From Verrucomicrobiota bacterium JB023 (GTDB lineage Bacteria > Verrucomicrobiota > Verrucomicrobiia > Verrucomicrobiales > Akkermansiaceae), in contig JAUTCR010000033.1 in the NCBI GenBank assembly GCA_030673895.1, positions 111,041 through 175,040 on the forward strand: a DNA stretch of 64,000 nucleotides, in the 5' to 3' direction. Positions within the stretch are counted from its first letter, which is position 1; every line of letters begins with the position of its first letter. The position numbers and the translations under genes were made by a program. A model generated the notes under the pieces. It was not told where the DNA came from, did no database searches, and saw only the letters and a program-made list of their open reading frames with translations. Shown here piece after piece: positions 19,902 through 30,600 of this stretch.

Positions 19902-22496
19902 TTATTTCGACTCTCCGTAGAGGGTCATTTCGTGGATTGACCAGAAAAGGCGGGCGCTACCGGTCTGGGTGATGCGTAGGTAGCGGGCGCTGGTGGGAGG
20001 GAGCGCGATTTGCGTCTGAGGACCGCCTGCTCCACTGGCGAGCGGTTTGCCCCAGTTCTTGCCATCGTCAGAGACTTCAACGAGGTAGCCGCGCGGGTAA
20101 TCGCCTTTCGATTCCTGGGTGCTAAGGTTGATTGAGCTGATGCGAGTTGGCTCGGGGAATTCGATCTGAACCCACATCCCCGGAGTCATGCGCCGGTCGG
20201 TGGTGTAGCGCGTTCTCTCGTTGCCATCGAAGGCGAGCTTGAGCTCTTTCTGATTGTGACTGGCGGTCAGCTTCCAATCCTTATCGTAGGTGAGCTTGGC
20301 GGGCTGGAGAGCCTCCAATTCTTCCACTGTCCAAGCTTCGCTCCGGTCCGCGTGACGCTCACGAAGGTCGGCGACAAGGGCGGGAGAGATCATGGGGGCA
20401 TCATTGCCAAAGCTGTTGCGGATGTAGGTCACGATGTCTGCGACCCACTGGTCATCGTTGTTGGCCATCGGGACCATGATGCCCTCGTAAGTCTTTCCAT
20501 CGATAGGCCCACTGAGGCCATGAAGCAGGACGCGAATGGCGCTCTCACCGGTCCCATCGATAACGCGGGGGGAGGCGGTGAAGGAGGGGGCAAGCTTGGC
20601 CCCGGGCTGCCCCACCATGGGAGTGCCCTCGCCATTCTCACCGTGGCAGGAGAAGCAGAGCTGCTGATAGATGGCTTCCCCTCGTTCCATGGAAGCGGCG
20701 AAGGCCTCATTGCGCTTCTGGCGTTCGCGCGCAAGCATGGCCGCGCGCTCGGCCCGGGCACGAACCTTCAGCACCTCGGCGACGACTTCGTTATGGCTGT
20801 GCTCTTCCTTGATTTTCTCGCCGATGGCGAGGTAGCCGCTATGAGTGGTGCCGCTTGCAGAGATGGAGTTGAGCAATTGCACAATCATCTCGGTGTCGTT
20901 TGGTAGCTCAGAGCCTAGCGCGGCGAGGATGGTTTCATTGCCGGAAGCCATGAAGGGTTCCGCCACGCGGATGGCCGAGGTGCGGACGATGGAGGCTTTG
21001 TCATTGAGCGCGAGGGCGACCAGCTCGGGATCGACCTTACCAATGCCTTCGAGGGTCCAGAGGGCATGCAAGCGGCCAAGCTCGGAGGCGTCTTCCCGGA
21101 CTTTTTCCTCAAGAAGGGGAATGACCGAATCCCGGTCATCCCGCAGGATGATGAGCTTCTGCGCGGTATCGCGCCACCAACCATTGGGGTGGGACAGATG
21201 AGCAACGAGTTCGGCGGTGGACTCCTCCAGCATGCGGGGTTGTGGACCGGGCTCGTAGTCTTCGTGAACGAGGCGATAGATGCGGCCTTTGCCAATATTC
21301 TTATCGAGGCCCCACTTCTGGATGATGCCGCGGAGGTAGGTGCCGGGGCGGGTCCAGTGGCCCTGCTGGATGATGCCGCGATGCATATCGACGATCATCA
21401 TCTGTCCCCGTGGAGTGGTGGCGCTCCAAAGAGGGCGGAAGTTGGCATCCCGGGTTCGAATGAATTCGGATTCCGGATAGGCATTGCGCAGCACGGACTT
21501 GGCGTCCTGGCGATCAACCTTGGCGCGCCGAATGAGGCGGCCGACCGGCTCGGGCAGAATCAGGTCTCCCCGCAGATCCTCGGGCAAGCGGTCTCCGCGG
21601 TAGATGGAAAGACCGGCCACCCCGGTGAAGACGGAGAGCCCGCCATTGGGGCCCACGCGGCGCTCGCCACCCTGCACATCTGGAATCTCCGCGATGGGGT
21701 AGACGTTGCGGAAGCCGGGCTCCTCTTGCCCGGGAAGGGAGAGAGGGCCGTAAGCGAGAGGTTGCTGGATGTTCTCGGCGGGAAGTTCCGCCCCGGCCCG
21801 GCAGGAGTAAAGGCGCCCCCAGTCATCTTGGGTCAGACCCCATTGGCCGGTGCCCCGGGGCATCTCCTGGACTTCCAGGGTGCCATTGGTGAAGCGGTAG
21901 CGCTTGGCTTCATAGGTGAGGTAGATCCAATTATCGAGGGCCCACATCAGGCCGCTGGGCTGGTGCTCCATATTGCCACCGCGCTTGCCGCCCTCATAGA
22001 CCTTGGTCACCTCATCGGCCGTGCCGTCGCCGTCCGTATCCCGATAGTTCCAAAGGTCGAGGGTATCCGTGACGCCCACCATGATCCGGTCATCCAAGGG
22101 CAGGACGAAGCGGGGCAACTTGAGCCCCTCGGCGAAGACGGTGTGCTGATCGTAGGTTCCATCCCCGTCGGTATCGACGTGGCGGGTGATGCTGCTCTCG
22201 GGCTTCTTTTCACCCGTCGCATCGATATCCTGCATGTAAGTCTCCATCTGGACGACGTACATGGCCCCGTTGCCATCCCAAGCGACCATCACGGGCTCAT
22301 TGATCTCGGGCTCGCTGAGGACGAGTTCCAGCTTGTATCCGTCAGGGAGTTCGATCGATTGCCAAGCCTCCTCCTTGCTGAGGAAGCCTCGCTGGTAGAT
22401 GTGTTCACCCGGCTTCTCGGCAAGACCTTGCAAGGCCAGCGGGAGAGAGAGAAGGGGTGCGGCGAGGCGGAGGGGCAGAACGGAATCGGCAAACAT
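19902..22496 (-). CDS. PVC-type dehydrogenase/heme-binding CxxCH protein with discoidin domain
   Basis: An 864-aa exported protein of a family typical of Planctomycetes and Verrucomicrobia. Order: signal peptide ~1-26; six-bladed-propeller dehydrogenase-like domain ~45-420 (blocks HVDTDGDGTYDQHTVFAEGL, HQPSGLMWALDNWIY and GPNGGLSVFTG); HEAT-like helical region ~430-590; a cytochrome c domain with CFSCH (Cys614, Cys617, His618) to ~690; F5/8 type C (discoidin) carbohydrate-binding-like domain ~740-864. This implies periplasmic or surface oxidation of a sugar or alcohol passing electrons to a c-type heme, perhaps while bound to glycan. The partner and substrate are unknown. Located between sulfatase genes on the same strand, but a terminator lies upstream, so it probably starts its own transcript. 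Confidence 0.88.
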   Translation of the reverse strand: MFADSVLPLRLAAPLLSLPLALQGLAEKPGEHIYQRGFLSKEEAWQSIELPDGYKLELVLSEPEINEPVMVAWDGNGAMYVVQMETYMQDIDATGEKKPESSITRHVDTDGDGTYDQHTVFAEGLKLPRFVLPLDDRIMVGVTDTLDLWNYRDTDGDGTADEVTKVYEGGKRGGNMEHQPSGLMWALDNWIYLTYEAKRYRFTNGTLEVQEMPRGTGQWGLTQDDWGRLYSCRAGAELPAENIQQPLAYGPLSLPGQEEPGFRNVYPIAEIPDVQGGERRVGPNGGLSVFTGVAGLSIYRGDRLPEDLRGDLILPEPVGRLIRRAKVDRQDAKSVLRNAYPESEFIRTRDANFRPLWSATTPRGQMMIVDMHRGIIQQGHWTRPGTYLRGIIQKWGLDKNIGKGRIYRLVHEDYEPGPQPRMLEESTAELVAHLSHPNGWWRDTAQKLIILRDDRDSVIPLLEEKVREDASELGRLHALWTLEGIGKVDPELVALALNDKASIVRTSAIRVAEPFMASGNETILAALGSELPNDTEMIVQLLNSISASGTTHSGYLAIGEKIKEEHSHNEVVAEVLKVRARAERAAMLARERQKRNEAFAASMERGEAIYQQLCFSCHGENGEGTPMVGQPGAKLAPSFTASPRVIDGTGESAIRVLLHGLSGPIDGKTYEGIMVPMANNDDQWVADIVTYIRNSFGNDAPMISPALVADLRERHADRSEAWTVEELEALQPAKLTYDKDWKLTASHNQKELKLAFDGNERTRYTTDRRMTPGMWVQIEFPEPTRISSINLSTQESKGDYPRGYLVEVSDDGKNWGKPLASGAGGPQTQIALPPTSARYLRITQTGSARLFWSIHEMTLYGESK

Positions 22497-22615
22497 GAGT
22501 CTGGTAATGAGGCGGTCTCCTACGGATGGGAGGGAGGCGATTTTTCAACCTCCAAGGTCGGGTATTGCAGCGGGAGGGTGCGGGCCAAGCAAGTTGAACG
22601 AGGGCACCTTCGCAG

Positions 22616-22650
22616 AAAAGGGCGCTTTCCTTGGAGGAAAGGCGCCCTTT
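22616..22650 (-). terminator. Hairpin terminator between sulfatase and heme-protein genes
   Basis: Arms at 22617-22630 and 22636-22650 pair over 14 bp with a one-base bulge (GGGCG/CGCCC core). On the minus strand it ends in a T run, suited to ending the transcript of the sulfatase at 22706-24259; on the plus strand a short TTT follows. Confidence 0.8.
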
Positions 22651-22705
22651 AGCCGTGAGATCCCATTCAGTCCTTATTGCAAAAGTGGGGACGAACAGGG
22701 GAGGC

Positions 22706-24259
22706 TTACTGCTGGCTGAGCGCGTCGTATTCCTTCTCGGTCATCCAATAAAGAGCCTCCCAGTAGCCGGTGTCGTTCGGCTGGCGTTGGCCCGGGGTGG
22801 AGCGGCCGGCGGTGATGATCTTGTTGATCGATTCCGTCAATGCCTGGACTCGTTCCGGATGTTCGCTGGCCAGATTGTTTGTCTCGGCGAGGTCTTCATC
22901 GAGGTTGTAGAGCTCGGGCTTCGGAGAACGCTCACTGGGGAGGATGAGTTTCCAATTGTCCGAGGTGATCGAATAGCGATCGGCGTTCCCGTGATTGATG
23001 AGGGGCACCCGGCGTGGATTCGCTTCCGGGGAGCGGAGAAGTGGAGCGAAGCTTTCGCTATCTTCTCCCGCGTCGGCAGGAAGCTTTGCCCCGATGATCT
23101 CCGCGAAGGTGGCGAGAAGGTCGGTTTGGCCGATGAGGCCGTCCCAACGTCGGCCAGGCTCCTTGATGCCGGCGGGCCAGCGGACAATGAAGGGCACACG
23201 GTGACCTCCTTCATAGACAGAGCGCTTGCCTTCTCTCAGGCCGCCCCGGCTATCATGGCCGAACTTGTCAATCCGCTCCTTCCATGAGCGTTCGGGGCCA
23301 TTGTCGCTGCTGAATACGATCAGCGTATCCTCCGCGAGGCCTTTTTCATCAAGGAAGTCAAGGATGCGTCCGATGTGGTAGTCGGTCTCGATCATGAATT
23401 CGCCATAAGCTCCAGCCTCGCCCTGACCATGGAATTCAGGCAAGGGGCAGACGGGATAATGCGGGGAGGTGTAGGGAAGGTAGAGGAAGAAGGGCTTCTC
23501 CGCAGAGCTGTCTTCCGTCTTGGAATCGAGCCATGCAATGGCCTTGTCGGTGAAGCGGGTCAGGCACTCATTGTCGACGAAGTCGGGAGCAATCTCGAAG
23601 CCCTTGGTCTTGACGTGACGGCCTGGCCCGGTCGGCTCTTCGTCATAGGGAGGCATGATGCGGTAGTCCACATGGCGGGCATTGGGCTTCTTATTTGTGT
23701 AGAGGGTAGGAGGAGTCTTGGCAAAGCGTCCGTCGAACCAGGCCAGGATGCCAAAATTGAGAGAAGCAGGAATGCCCCAGAAGTAGTCGAAGCCCTTGTC
23801 CAAGGGCATGTTGGTGACCGGTTTGGACCAGTCGCGATTCTGCGGCGTGCCCGGGAAGTCCATGCCCAAGTGCCACTTGCCCACCATGGCGGTGTCGTAG
23901 CCATTGTCCTTCAGCAGAGAGGCCAGCGTCATGCGGCCGTCCTTGATGAGGCACTTTGCCTCCGCGCCGAAGACCCTCGTCTTCAGGTGCGTGCGCCATG
24001 CGTATCGACCGGTGAGGAGCGCGTAGCGGGAGGGGGTGCAGACCGAGTCGGCGCTGTGGCCATTGGTGAAGGCCAGCCCTTCATTGATGAGGCGGTCGAG
24101 GTTCGGCGTCTTGAACTTCGCTTCCGGATTGAGCGCGCTGACGTCGCCGTAGCCTTGGTCGTCCGTGTAGATGACGATGATGTTAGGCTTTTCCGGGTCA
24201 GCCTGCAGGCTGAGGGCGGGGAGGGTGAGAGAGAGAAGGGAGAGGAGCAGTTGCTTCAT
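22706..24259 (-). CDS. Secreted arylsulfatase-like sulfatase
   Basis: A 517-aa type I sulfatase with signal peptide MKQLLLSLLSLTLPALSLQA. It has the Asp-Asp metal pair in IYTDDQGYGD and the canonical formylglycine motif CTPSR (Cys74) followed by YALLTGRYAW, and the MVGKWHLG motif with catalytic Lys/His. The late VFSSDNGPE block supplies the second pair of metal ligands. Length and motif order match arylsulfatase A-like enzymes. It is 54 bp downstream of another sulfatase on the same strand, and those two probably share a transcript that ends at the hairpin near 22630. The specific sulfated sugar is unknown. Confidence 0.93.
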   Translation of the reverse strand: MKQLLLSLLSLTLPALSLQADPEKPNIIVIYTDDQGYGDVSALNPEAKFKTPNLDRLINEGLAFTNGHSADSVCTPSRYALLTGRYAWRTHLKTRVFGAEAKCLIKDGRMTLASLLKDNGYDTAMVGKWHLGMDFPGTPQNRDWSKPVTNMPLDKGFDYFWGIPASLNFGILAWFDGRFAKTPPTLYTNKKPNARHVDYRIMPPYDEEPTGPGRHVKTKGFEIAPDFVDNECLTRFTDKAIAWLDSKTEDSSAEKPFFLYLPYTSPHYPVCPLPEFHGQGEAGAYGEFMIETDYHIGRILDFLDEKGLAEDTLIVFSSDNGPERSWKERIDKFGHDSRGGLREGKRSVYEGGHRVPFIVRWPAGIKEPGRRWDGLIGQTDLLATFAEIIGAKLPADAGEDSESFAPLLRSPEANPRRVPLINHGNADRYSITSDNWKLILPSERSPKPELYNLDEDLAETNNLASEHPERVQALTESINKIITAGRSTPGQRQPNDTGYWEALYWMTEKEYDALSQQ

Positions 24260-24313
24260 TGAATCGGATGTCAGGTAATAAATTTGGTGGGTGAATCGGC
24301 GGGCTGAGGCAGC

Positions 24314-25801
24314 TCAGTTCTTTTTCTTTCCCGGAAAGCTTTTTTCCGCGTGTGGTAGGTTGCGATCAAAGAGAGTGACATAGCGAGGATAACCATGGTG
24401 GGGCACTGCCTCGTTTTTCCACTTCAGCAGCTCCTGGTCGTAGCGCTGGCGCATCTCGGCGAGACGTTCCCCAGCCTCTGGGCTGCTGGCCAGGTTGGTG
24501 AGCTCCAAGGGATCCTCGGCGAGATGAAAAAGTTCCTCGGTGGGTGCCATGTTGTCGTCGCCATACCACCAGTAGATGTATTTATGGTCCTGTGTCAGCA
24601 CACTGAGGCAGCGGGTCGGGTAGGGGCCGAAGACGTTGATGAAGGCGAGTTGCTCACGAATACTGCGGGAAGGATCCTCCAAGAGCGGGAGCAGGCTGCT
24701 GCCATCCATATTGGCGGGGACCTCCAGCCCGGCCAGCTCAAGCATGGTCGGAGCGAAGTCAATATTGGCGGTAAGAGCGCGGGTGCGAGCGCCGCGCCCG
24801 GCACTGGCGCTGCGTGGGTCAAGGATCATTAGGGGCACGCGGGCCGACTCCTCATAGGGCAGGACCTTGGAGCCATAGCCGTGGGCTCCGCAGAAAAAGC
24901 CATTATCGCTCGTATAGATGATGACGGTGTCCTCGCCGAGGCCCTGCTTCTCCACTTCCTCCCGAATCATGCCGAGAGCGACATCGATGGCGTAGATCTG
25001 CTGATAATAAGTTGCCATCACCCGATCGTATTCGTCGTCATAATGCCATTCCTCGAAGCGCGGGTATTGCCGTCCCAAGCGGCTCTGGGGAGCGAGATGC
25101 TCACCATGTTCCCGGCCGTAGTTGGCCGGCTTGGTAAAGGTCTTGCCACGATAAACGTCGTCAAATTGCGGATCGGGCGTAGTGGGGCGGTGCGGAGCCT
25201 TGAAGCTGATGGAGAGGCAGAAAGGCTTCCCCGCGTCGACGGACTTCCTGATGACATCTCTGCCGAAGGCTCCGTAGGACAGCGTGGAGTGAGGATAGTC
25301 CTCAGCATAGGCGGCCATGGACTCATTATGCGCTGTCCGGTAGTCGCTCTGGCCCGGAGCTCCGCCCCAGAAATCGAAGTCTTCCGCCGGCATGTCCTTG
25401 GTGCCATCGGGGTTCTCCACTTCGAGGCCGAACTTTCCCGCGAAGGCGGTCAGATAGCCCGCTTCCCTGAGCAACTTCGGGTAGGACTTTTCCCAGATGT
25501 CCCCCTTCATGTGCCCGTGACTGAAATTGGTGCCGGTCTTGTATTCATACATGCCGGTGAAGACGTTCGCCCGACTGGCCATGCAGATGGCGGTGGTATT
25601 GTAGTGATTGTCGAAAATGAGGCCGTCTCGTCCCAGCTGGTCCATGTGCGGCGTCTCGACCTCAGGGTTTCCGTAGATGCCCACGGAGCTGAAATTCTGA
25701 TCGTCGGCAAATAGGAAAATAATGTTCGGGCGCTCTCCGCCCTCAAGGTGACAAATCAGGCTGCTGAGGACGCAAAGAGCGGTAAGACGAAGAATTTTCA
25801 T
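24314..25801 (-). CDS. Secreted sulfatase with CMASR motif
   Basis: A 495-aa type I sulfatase with signal peptide [19 protein letters not shown]. It has an FADDQN metal motif and the formylglycine motif CMASR (Cys73), with Ala rather than Pro at the third position as in the 18.4-kb sulfatase, and an [14 protein letters not shown] block for the distal metal ligands. A start at 25819, preceded by AAAGAG, would add six residues and is possible; the longer ORF is unlikely. Overall it resembles the heparan-/choline-sulfatase-like branch rather than arylsulfatase A, on motif appearance only. It diverges from the glycosidase-like gene at 25952 across a region with dyad symmetry, so the two may be co-regulated. 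Confidence 0.92.
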   Translation of the reverse strand: MKILRLTALCVLSSLICHLEGGERPNIIFLFADDQNFSSVGIYGNPEVETPHMDQLGRDGLIFDNHYNTTAICMASRANVFTGMYEYKTGTNFSHGHMKGDIWEKSYPKLLREAGYLTAFAGKFGLEVENPDGTKDMPAEDFDFWGGAPGQSDYRTAHNESMAAYAEDYPHSTLSYGAFGRDVIRKSVDAGKPFCLSISFKAPHRPTTPDPQFDDVYRGKTFTKPANYGREHGEHLAPQSRLGRQYPRFEEWHYDDEYDRVMATYYQQIYAIDVALGMIREEVEKQGLGEDTVIIYTSDNGFFCGAHGYGSKVLPYEESARVPLMILDPRSASAGRGARTRALTANIDFAPTMLELAGLEVPANMDGSSLLPLLEDPSRSIREQLAFINVFGPYPTRCLSVLTQDHKYIYWWYGDDNMAPTEELFHLAEDPLELTNLASSPEAGERLAEMRQRYDQELLKWKNEAVPHHGYPRYVTLFDRNLPHAEKSFPGKKKN

Positions 25802-25844
25802 GTAATGAAAAGCGGTCATTGATGACTCTTTGGAAGAATACGAT

Positions 25845-25862
25845 CTTTCAAGCGTTTGAAAG
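25845..25862. promoter_or_regulatory. Inverted repeat in divergent promoter region (possible operator)
   Basis: CTTTCAA and TTGAAAG form a perfect 7-bp inverted repeat separated by GCGT (25852-25855), between the divergent sulfatase and glycosidase-like genes. Size and place suit a dimeric repressor or activator site; no regulator gene is nearby and the role is inferred. Confidence 0.35.
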
Positions 25863-25881
25863 GAGGACAAAATTTCGACCT

Positions 25882-25920
25882 TCCCCGCTGAGGACTTCGC
25901 GAAGCCAAGCTAGTCGGGGA
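25882..25920 (+). other. Potential stem-loop in the 5' region of the glycosidase-like gene
   Basis: TCCCCG (25882-25887) pairs with CGGGGA (25915-25920), enclosing the perfect palindrome CTTCGCGAAG (25895-25904). It lies 31 bp before the ATG at 25952, so it would be in the leader mRNA if transcription starts upstream; it could equally be a protein site. Confidence 0.3.
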
Positions 25921-25951
25921 GACCTGAGATTTTGATTCATCTCAATTAACC

Positions 25952-27451
25952 ATGAATCCGACACACCTGAATCATCTCCCTTTGGGATGCCTCACACTGG
26001 CTCTGTCTCTCTCTCCCGTTTGTTCCGAAACTTGGCGCATCGGCGAGGCGAACGATTGGAAATCTTCTACCGAATCCCTGGAAGGATTGAAGGTGGAAAA
26101 TGGGGCCATCTCGCCGCAAGAGCAGTCAGGCCAGCTGAAGACCGTAGTTCATCAATTCGACGAAAAACGCTCCGCCCAATCGCTGCTCATTGAGCAATCC
26201 GCCATCTGGCAGAACTGGGAGCCGGTCAAGAATGTGGGGCCGTCCAATCTACGGGATGCGCCTGTCTTCCTCGCCAAAGGACCTCAGGACTACTGGATGT
26301 TCGGGAAATACGGGAACACTAATGACAAAAAGGGCTTCAAGGCCGAGACCGTGTCGCTGGAAGGCTATGATGTGGAATTGAAGACAACGCCCTTCGCCAA
26401 TCAGTTTGATGCCCCCGGGGGCTTGAAGCCCGGGCTTGGCGGCTACCATGCTTGGCAGAGCCGGGATATGGTTAACTGGGTTCACCACGGACCGGTCAGC
26501 GAGAAGTTCTCCCGTTGGGTGACCAGTGCCGAACAAGTGGATGGTTCTACGATTATCTACTACGACTTTCCCAATGATCAGGATCCGCACGCTTATGTGG
26601 ACAATGACCTGACCGATGGCGTCCCGGGCGAGAACAAGGGGAAGGTCCTTGACGACCCTTCTCATGGCTCGGATGCGGGATTCATTCGCGATCTCGAGGG
26701 GAACGTGCATGTGGTTTTTGAGGATTGGAGCCCGATCAGCGCGAACGCGCGCTCCTGGGATTCCCCGCTCGCTGGCCACGCGGTCAGCAAGGACGGGGTC
26801 AGCCCCTTCGAAATTGTCGGCTACGCGGTGGACGAACGCACCAAGCCGACCGGAAAGACGGGGACCTATCGTCACCCTCATTGGAAGAAGGAAGACCCGG
26901 AGAACTATCCGACTAATGAGGCTGAGTATGAAATCCACGAGCCGGAGCAAGAGGCCTACGGCGATTGGGCATTAATCGCCATCGGCGGGCAATATTACCT
27001 GTTCGGCGACTATGATCCAGTTGGCGGTCATCAGATGAGTGTGTGCTGGTTCACCTCGTCTTCCATCGATGAGCAGTTTACTTGGTGTGATCATATCGGA
27101 AAAGGGCATCCGGATCCCGACATCGGCTTTGCCGAGGGGCAGTTCTACTTGGTCACGCAGCAAGCTAACGATTTCGTGAGCCCGGGACCTTGGGTCGAGA
27201 CGGTGACGGCCCGGGTGGGAGTCGACACCGATAAGGACGGCCAAGTCGACCAATGGACGGACTGGCAGGAGGTGAAGGAGAGCTATGAGAGAATCGAAGG
27301 GTTCTCCCGTCAGGTGGCCAAGAAGCCTGCCGAGCTGGATCTATCCGGCCTGCCCGAGGGCTTCGGTTTCCAAGTCGAAGTGAAGATCGATGACTCGACT
27401 GAAAACAAGTCGAAGCCCATCATCGAGTCACTTGAGCTCTCCTTTGACTAA
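25952..27451 (+). CDS. Secreted beta-propeller glycosidase-like protein
   Basis: A 499-aa protein with an N-terminal signal peptide (hydrophobic CLTLALSLSPVCS). The body has the feel of five-bladed-propeller glycosidases of the GH43/GH117/GH32 type: repeated blade elements such as APVFLAKGPQDYWMFGKYGN, the HAWQSRDMVNWVHHGP motif (compare 'SxDLVxWxxxG' of these families), a GSDAGFIRDLEGNVHVVFED blade and a PDPDIGFAEGQFYLVTQQ blade. Acidic residues start several blades, but I cannot assign the catalytic set. The C-terminal ~110 residues form a beta-rich extension with a KPIIESLELSF end. It starts the plus-strand half of the polysaccharide locus, followed by the esterase/lyase giant 150 bp later. 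Could also be a non-enzymatic binding propeller. Confidence 0.6.
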   Translation: MNPTHLNHLPLGCLTLALSLSPVCSETWRIGEANDWKSSTESLEGLKVENGAISPQEQSGQLKTVVHQFDEKRSAQSLLIEQSAIWQNWEPVKNVGPSNLRDAPVFLAKGPQDYWMFGKYGNTNDKKGFKAETVSLEGYDVELKTTPFANQFDAPGGLKPGLGGYHAWQSRDMVNWVHHGPVSEKFSRWVTSAEQVDGSTIIYYDFPNDQDPHAYVDNDLTDGVPGENKGKVLDDPSHGSDAGFIRDLEGNVHVVFEDWSPISANARSWDSPLAGHAVSKDGVSPFEIVGYAVDERTKPTGKTGTYRHPHWKKEDPENYPTNEAEYEIHEPEQEAYGDWALIAIGGQYYLFGDYDPVGGHQMSVCWFTSSSIDEQFTWCDHIGKGHPDPDIGFAEGQFYLVTQQANDFVSPGPWVETVTARVGVDTDKDGQVDQWTDWQEVKESYERIEGFSRQVAKKPAELDLSGLPEGFGFQVEVKIDDSTENKSKPIIESLELSFD

Positions 27452-27602
27452 GGCTGCAGAGGTCGCTGTGTTCGTTTAACAAGGTGACTTGAGCTTCTGG
27501 GAAAGCATCGCGATGAGGCAGGCGTAGGTAGCGCAGAACCCTGCGCCCATGCACCATCTCTTTCACTTCCCCAATTTCTCCACCGTTTGGCAAGGCGCGC
27601 TG

Positions 27603-30600
27603 ATGAGGCGCGTCTTTTTTTTCTGCCTGCTGCACTGGGGCTCCCTTGTCGGAGCGGAAACCCTGGTTCCGATTCTGGAGGGCTCCGGACCCGATACCTT
27701 TGCCGAAGTCTGGGAGGGGTTTGACCCGCAAGCCGAGCCTCTCGACGTCGAGGTGCTCAAGGAGTGGGAAGAGGACGGAGTGGTGATGCAGGTGGTCCGC
27801 TATCGCATCGGAGTCTTCAAGGGGGAGAAGGCGATGATGGCTGGCATCTACGGCTACCCGAAGAATCGGGGTAAGGTGCCCGGACTTGTCCAAATCCATG
27901 GGGGAGGGCAATACGCCGACTACCGGGCGGTGCTGTCCAATGGTCGTCGGGGCTATGCCACCCTTTCCATCGCTTGGGCGGGGCGTATCAACGCGCCTGA
28001 TTACCGGGTGACTCCGAAGGAGGTGAAGCTCTTCTGGGATGACGCGACGGACCATACGGACTACCGGGTGACGACGGATTGGGGGGCTCTTGACGGCTAT
28101 CATGCCCCTTCCCGCTATCGGCAGCACAGTTTCCACCGCCTCGACGAACCCTCCGCTTGGACGCTTGATGGCGTGCCCTCGGCGCGGAACAACGGGTGGT
28201 TTCTGGTCACCTTGGGAGCGCGACGGGCCCTCACTTTTCTTGAGCAGCAGGAGGAGGTCGATGCTGAGAGACTCGGCGTCTATGGGCACTCGATGGGCGG
28301 GAAGCTCACAGTGCTGACTGCGGGATCCGACCACCGGGTCAAGGCGGCGGCTCCTTCCTGCGGCGGGGTGAGCGATCGATACAACGAGGATGCCGCCTTC
28401 CGGGCCTCGGTCGGAGATGAGCCTTATCTCAAGCGGCTGTCTTGCCCAATCGTCTTCCTCAGCCCGTCCAACGATTTCCATGGTCGAGTCGATGACCTCC
28501 AGCTCGCCGTGGCTGAGATCCCGTCTGAGGACTGGCGGATTAGTAGTTCACCACACCACAATCATCAGGATACGGGTCTCTACGCGGTGGCTACCCAATT
28601 GTGGTTCGACCAACATCTCAAAGAGAAATTCACTTACCCGGACACCCCGGAAACCTCTCTGGAATTGGAAGGGCCGGACGGAATTCCTCTCCTGAGGGTG
28701 AAGCCGGATTCCTCGCGCTCCATCGTTTCGGTCGATGTCTACTACACCCAGGATGCGGTGCCGACTTCCGAGCGTGACGTGGTCGTGAACCGCTTATGGC
28801 GGCACGCTTCACCTGAGAAGAAGAGGGGCGGCGTCTGGGAGGCGGAACTCTTTCTGCATAGCGAGGAAAGGCCTCTTTGGGCCTACGCCAATGTGACCTA
28901 CGAGCTGGATGAGCCCGTCTCGGGAGCCGGCTATGGCTATCGGGAGTATGAGACGAACAAGTTCGTGGTATCTTCTCCATTATCCATGGTGGCTGGTGAA
29001 CGCCTGCAAGCGGCCGACCACGAAGTGACCCTCAAGCCGGGGATGGTCATCGAGTCCTTTGAGGAGGACTGGGAAAAAGAATGGTTCACCTTGCAGCCTG
29101 AGAGTTGGCCTCGGCGGACGCATCTGGTCAATGACCCCTGCCATCACGCTCCGGAGGGGTCCACTCTCTGCCTGGAGCTTCGATCGGAAGAAGCGAACAA
29201 GTTGGTGGTCACAATCGATAGCCACGTTGCGGAGATGGAACTGCAAGGGGGAGGGGAGTGGGAGACCATCAAGTTAAGACCCGGTGATTTCCAAAACATC
29301 GCGGGAAAGAGGCTCACAAGCTGGCAGGGCATTTGCGAGCTGCGTCTCGGCGGACAAGAGACCTTGCGGGTGAAGCGGAAGCCCGGGAGCCGCCGCTTTG
29401 GCGCGCCCTGGCGGGGCCCCGATCCTGACTTTCGAATGCTGAGGTGGGAGGTCGAGAAATCAGTCTTCCGTCACCCCGGTATTTCTCACAGCTCGGATTC
29501 CATCCAGTTCGCCAAGCAAAAAGTCGCCTCTGGCGCGGAGCCTTGGGCAACGGCCTGGCGCCGTCTCACCAACACACGCTATGCAAGCTTGGATTGGAAG
29601 CCGGAGCCTCATCCTCATGTCGAGAGAGGGCCTTACAACAACCCGAATATCGGGTCCTCGGATTTCAGCAACGATGCCAGGGCTGCCTACACCCATGCCT
29701 TGCAATGGGTCATTAGCGAAAATGAAGAGCACGCTCGCAAAGCCGCCGAGATCCTCGATGCCTGGTCCAAGACATTGCAGTCGATTAGTAATCACGATGC
29801 GCGCTTGCTTGTTGGCATGGAGGGTTATGAATTTTGCAATGCGGCTGAATTGATCCGCCACACTTGGGACGGGTGGCCTCGAGAGAATCAAATCCGCTTT
29901 GAAGGGATGCTGCGTGATAAGTTCTATCCTCTCATCAAGGACTTCTACCCGACTGCAAATGGCAATTGGGATGCCGCGATGATTCAGACCCTGCTCGCGA
30001 TGGGCGTCTTTTTGGAAGACCGGGCCATGTTCGAGCGAGGCCGTGACTACTACTTGAATGGTAGAGGCAACGGGGCAGTCAGAAACTACTTCAAACCCTC
30101 GGGACAATGCCAGGAAAGTGGGCGGGACCAGTCTCACACCCAGATGGGGCTCGATTTCCTCGCTTGCTCCTGTGAGATTGCCTGGAACCAAGGCGAGGAT
30201 CTCTACGGAGCCTTCGACAATCGCTTGCTGAAGGGATTTGAGTACACGGCAAAGTATAATCTGGGCCTGGAGGTTCCCTACGAGCCCTACCGTAGTTTCC
30301 AGAATCGCTACCACTACCGGGAGATTTCAGACGACGGACGGGGACGGCTCCGGCCGATGTATGAGAAGGTATATAACCACTTCCATAATCGTTTGGGCAA
30401 AGAGGCCGAATACACCGGCGAGGCGGCAAGAAAGCTACGGGGAGCGCGGGATGGCAGGCGCTCACGACGGCGTCCACCCTCGACTGGCGGAACGATCATG
30501 TTCGCTGGGCACGGGAAACTCAATGACCTGCGGAAGCTGATGCCCGAGCCGGGGGAGCAGACCTCAATGTGGTGGCAGGACGGGGTTCCCTCCAAGGGAG

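Noticed and set aside
21066..22652. 528-codon plus-strand ORF opposite the heme protein
   Set aside because: Antisense to a gene with clear family motifs; no domain and no ribosome binding site. High GC makes long antisense ORFs common here.
30440..30500. Frameshift in the giant fusion at the Arg-rich patch
   Set aside because: Arg-rich residues look odd, but both flanks continue recognisable lyase-type sequence (a GGTIMFAGH strand follows) in the same frame, so a net frameshift is not needed.
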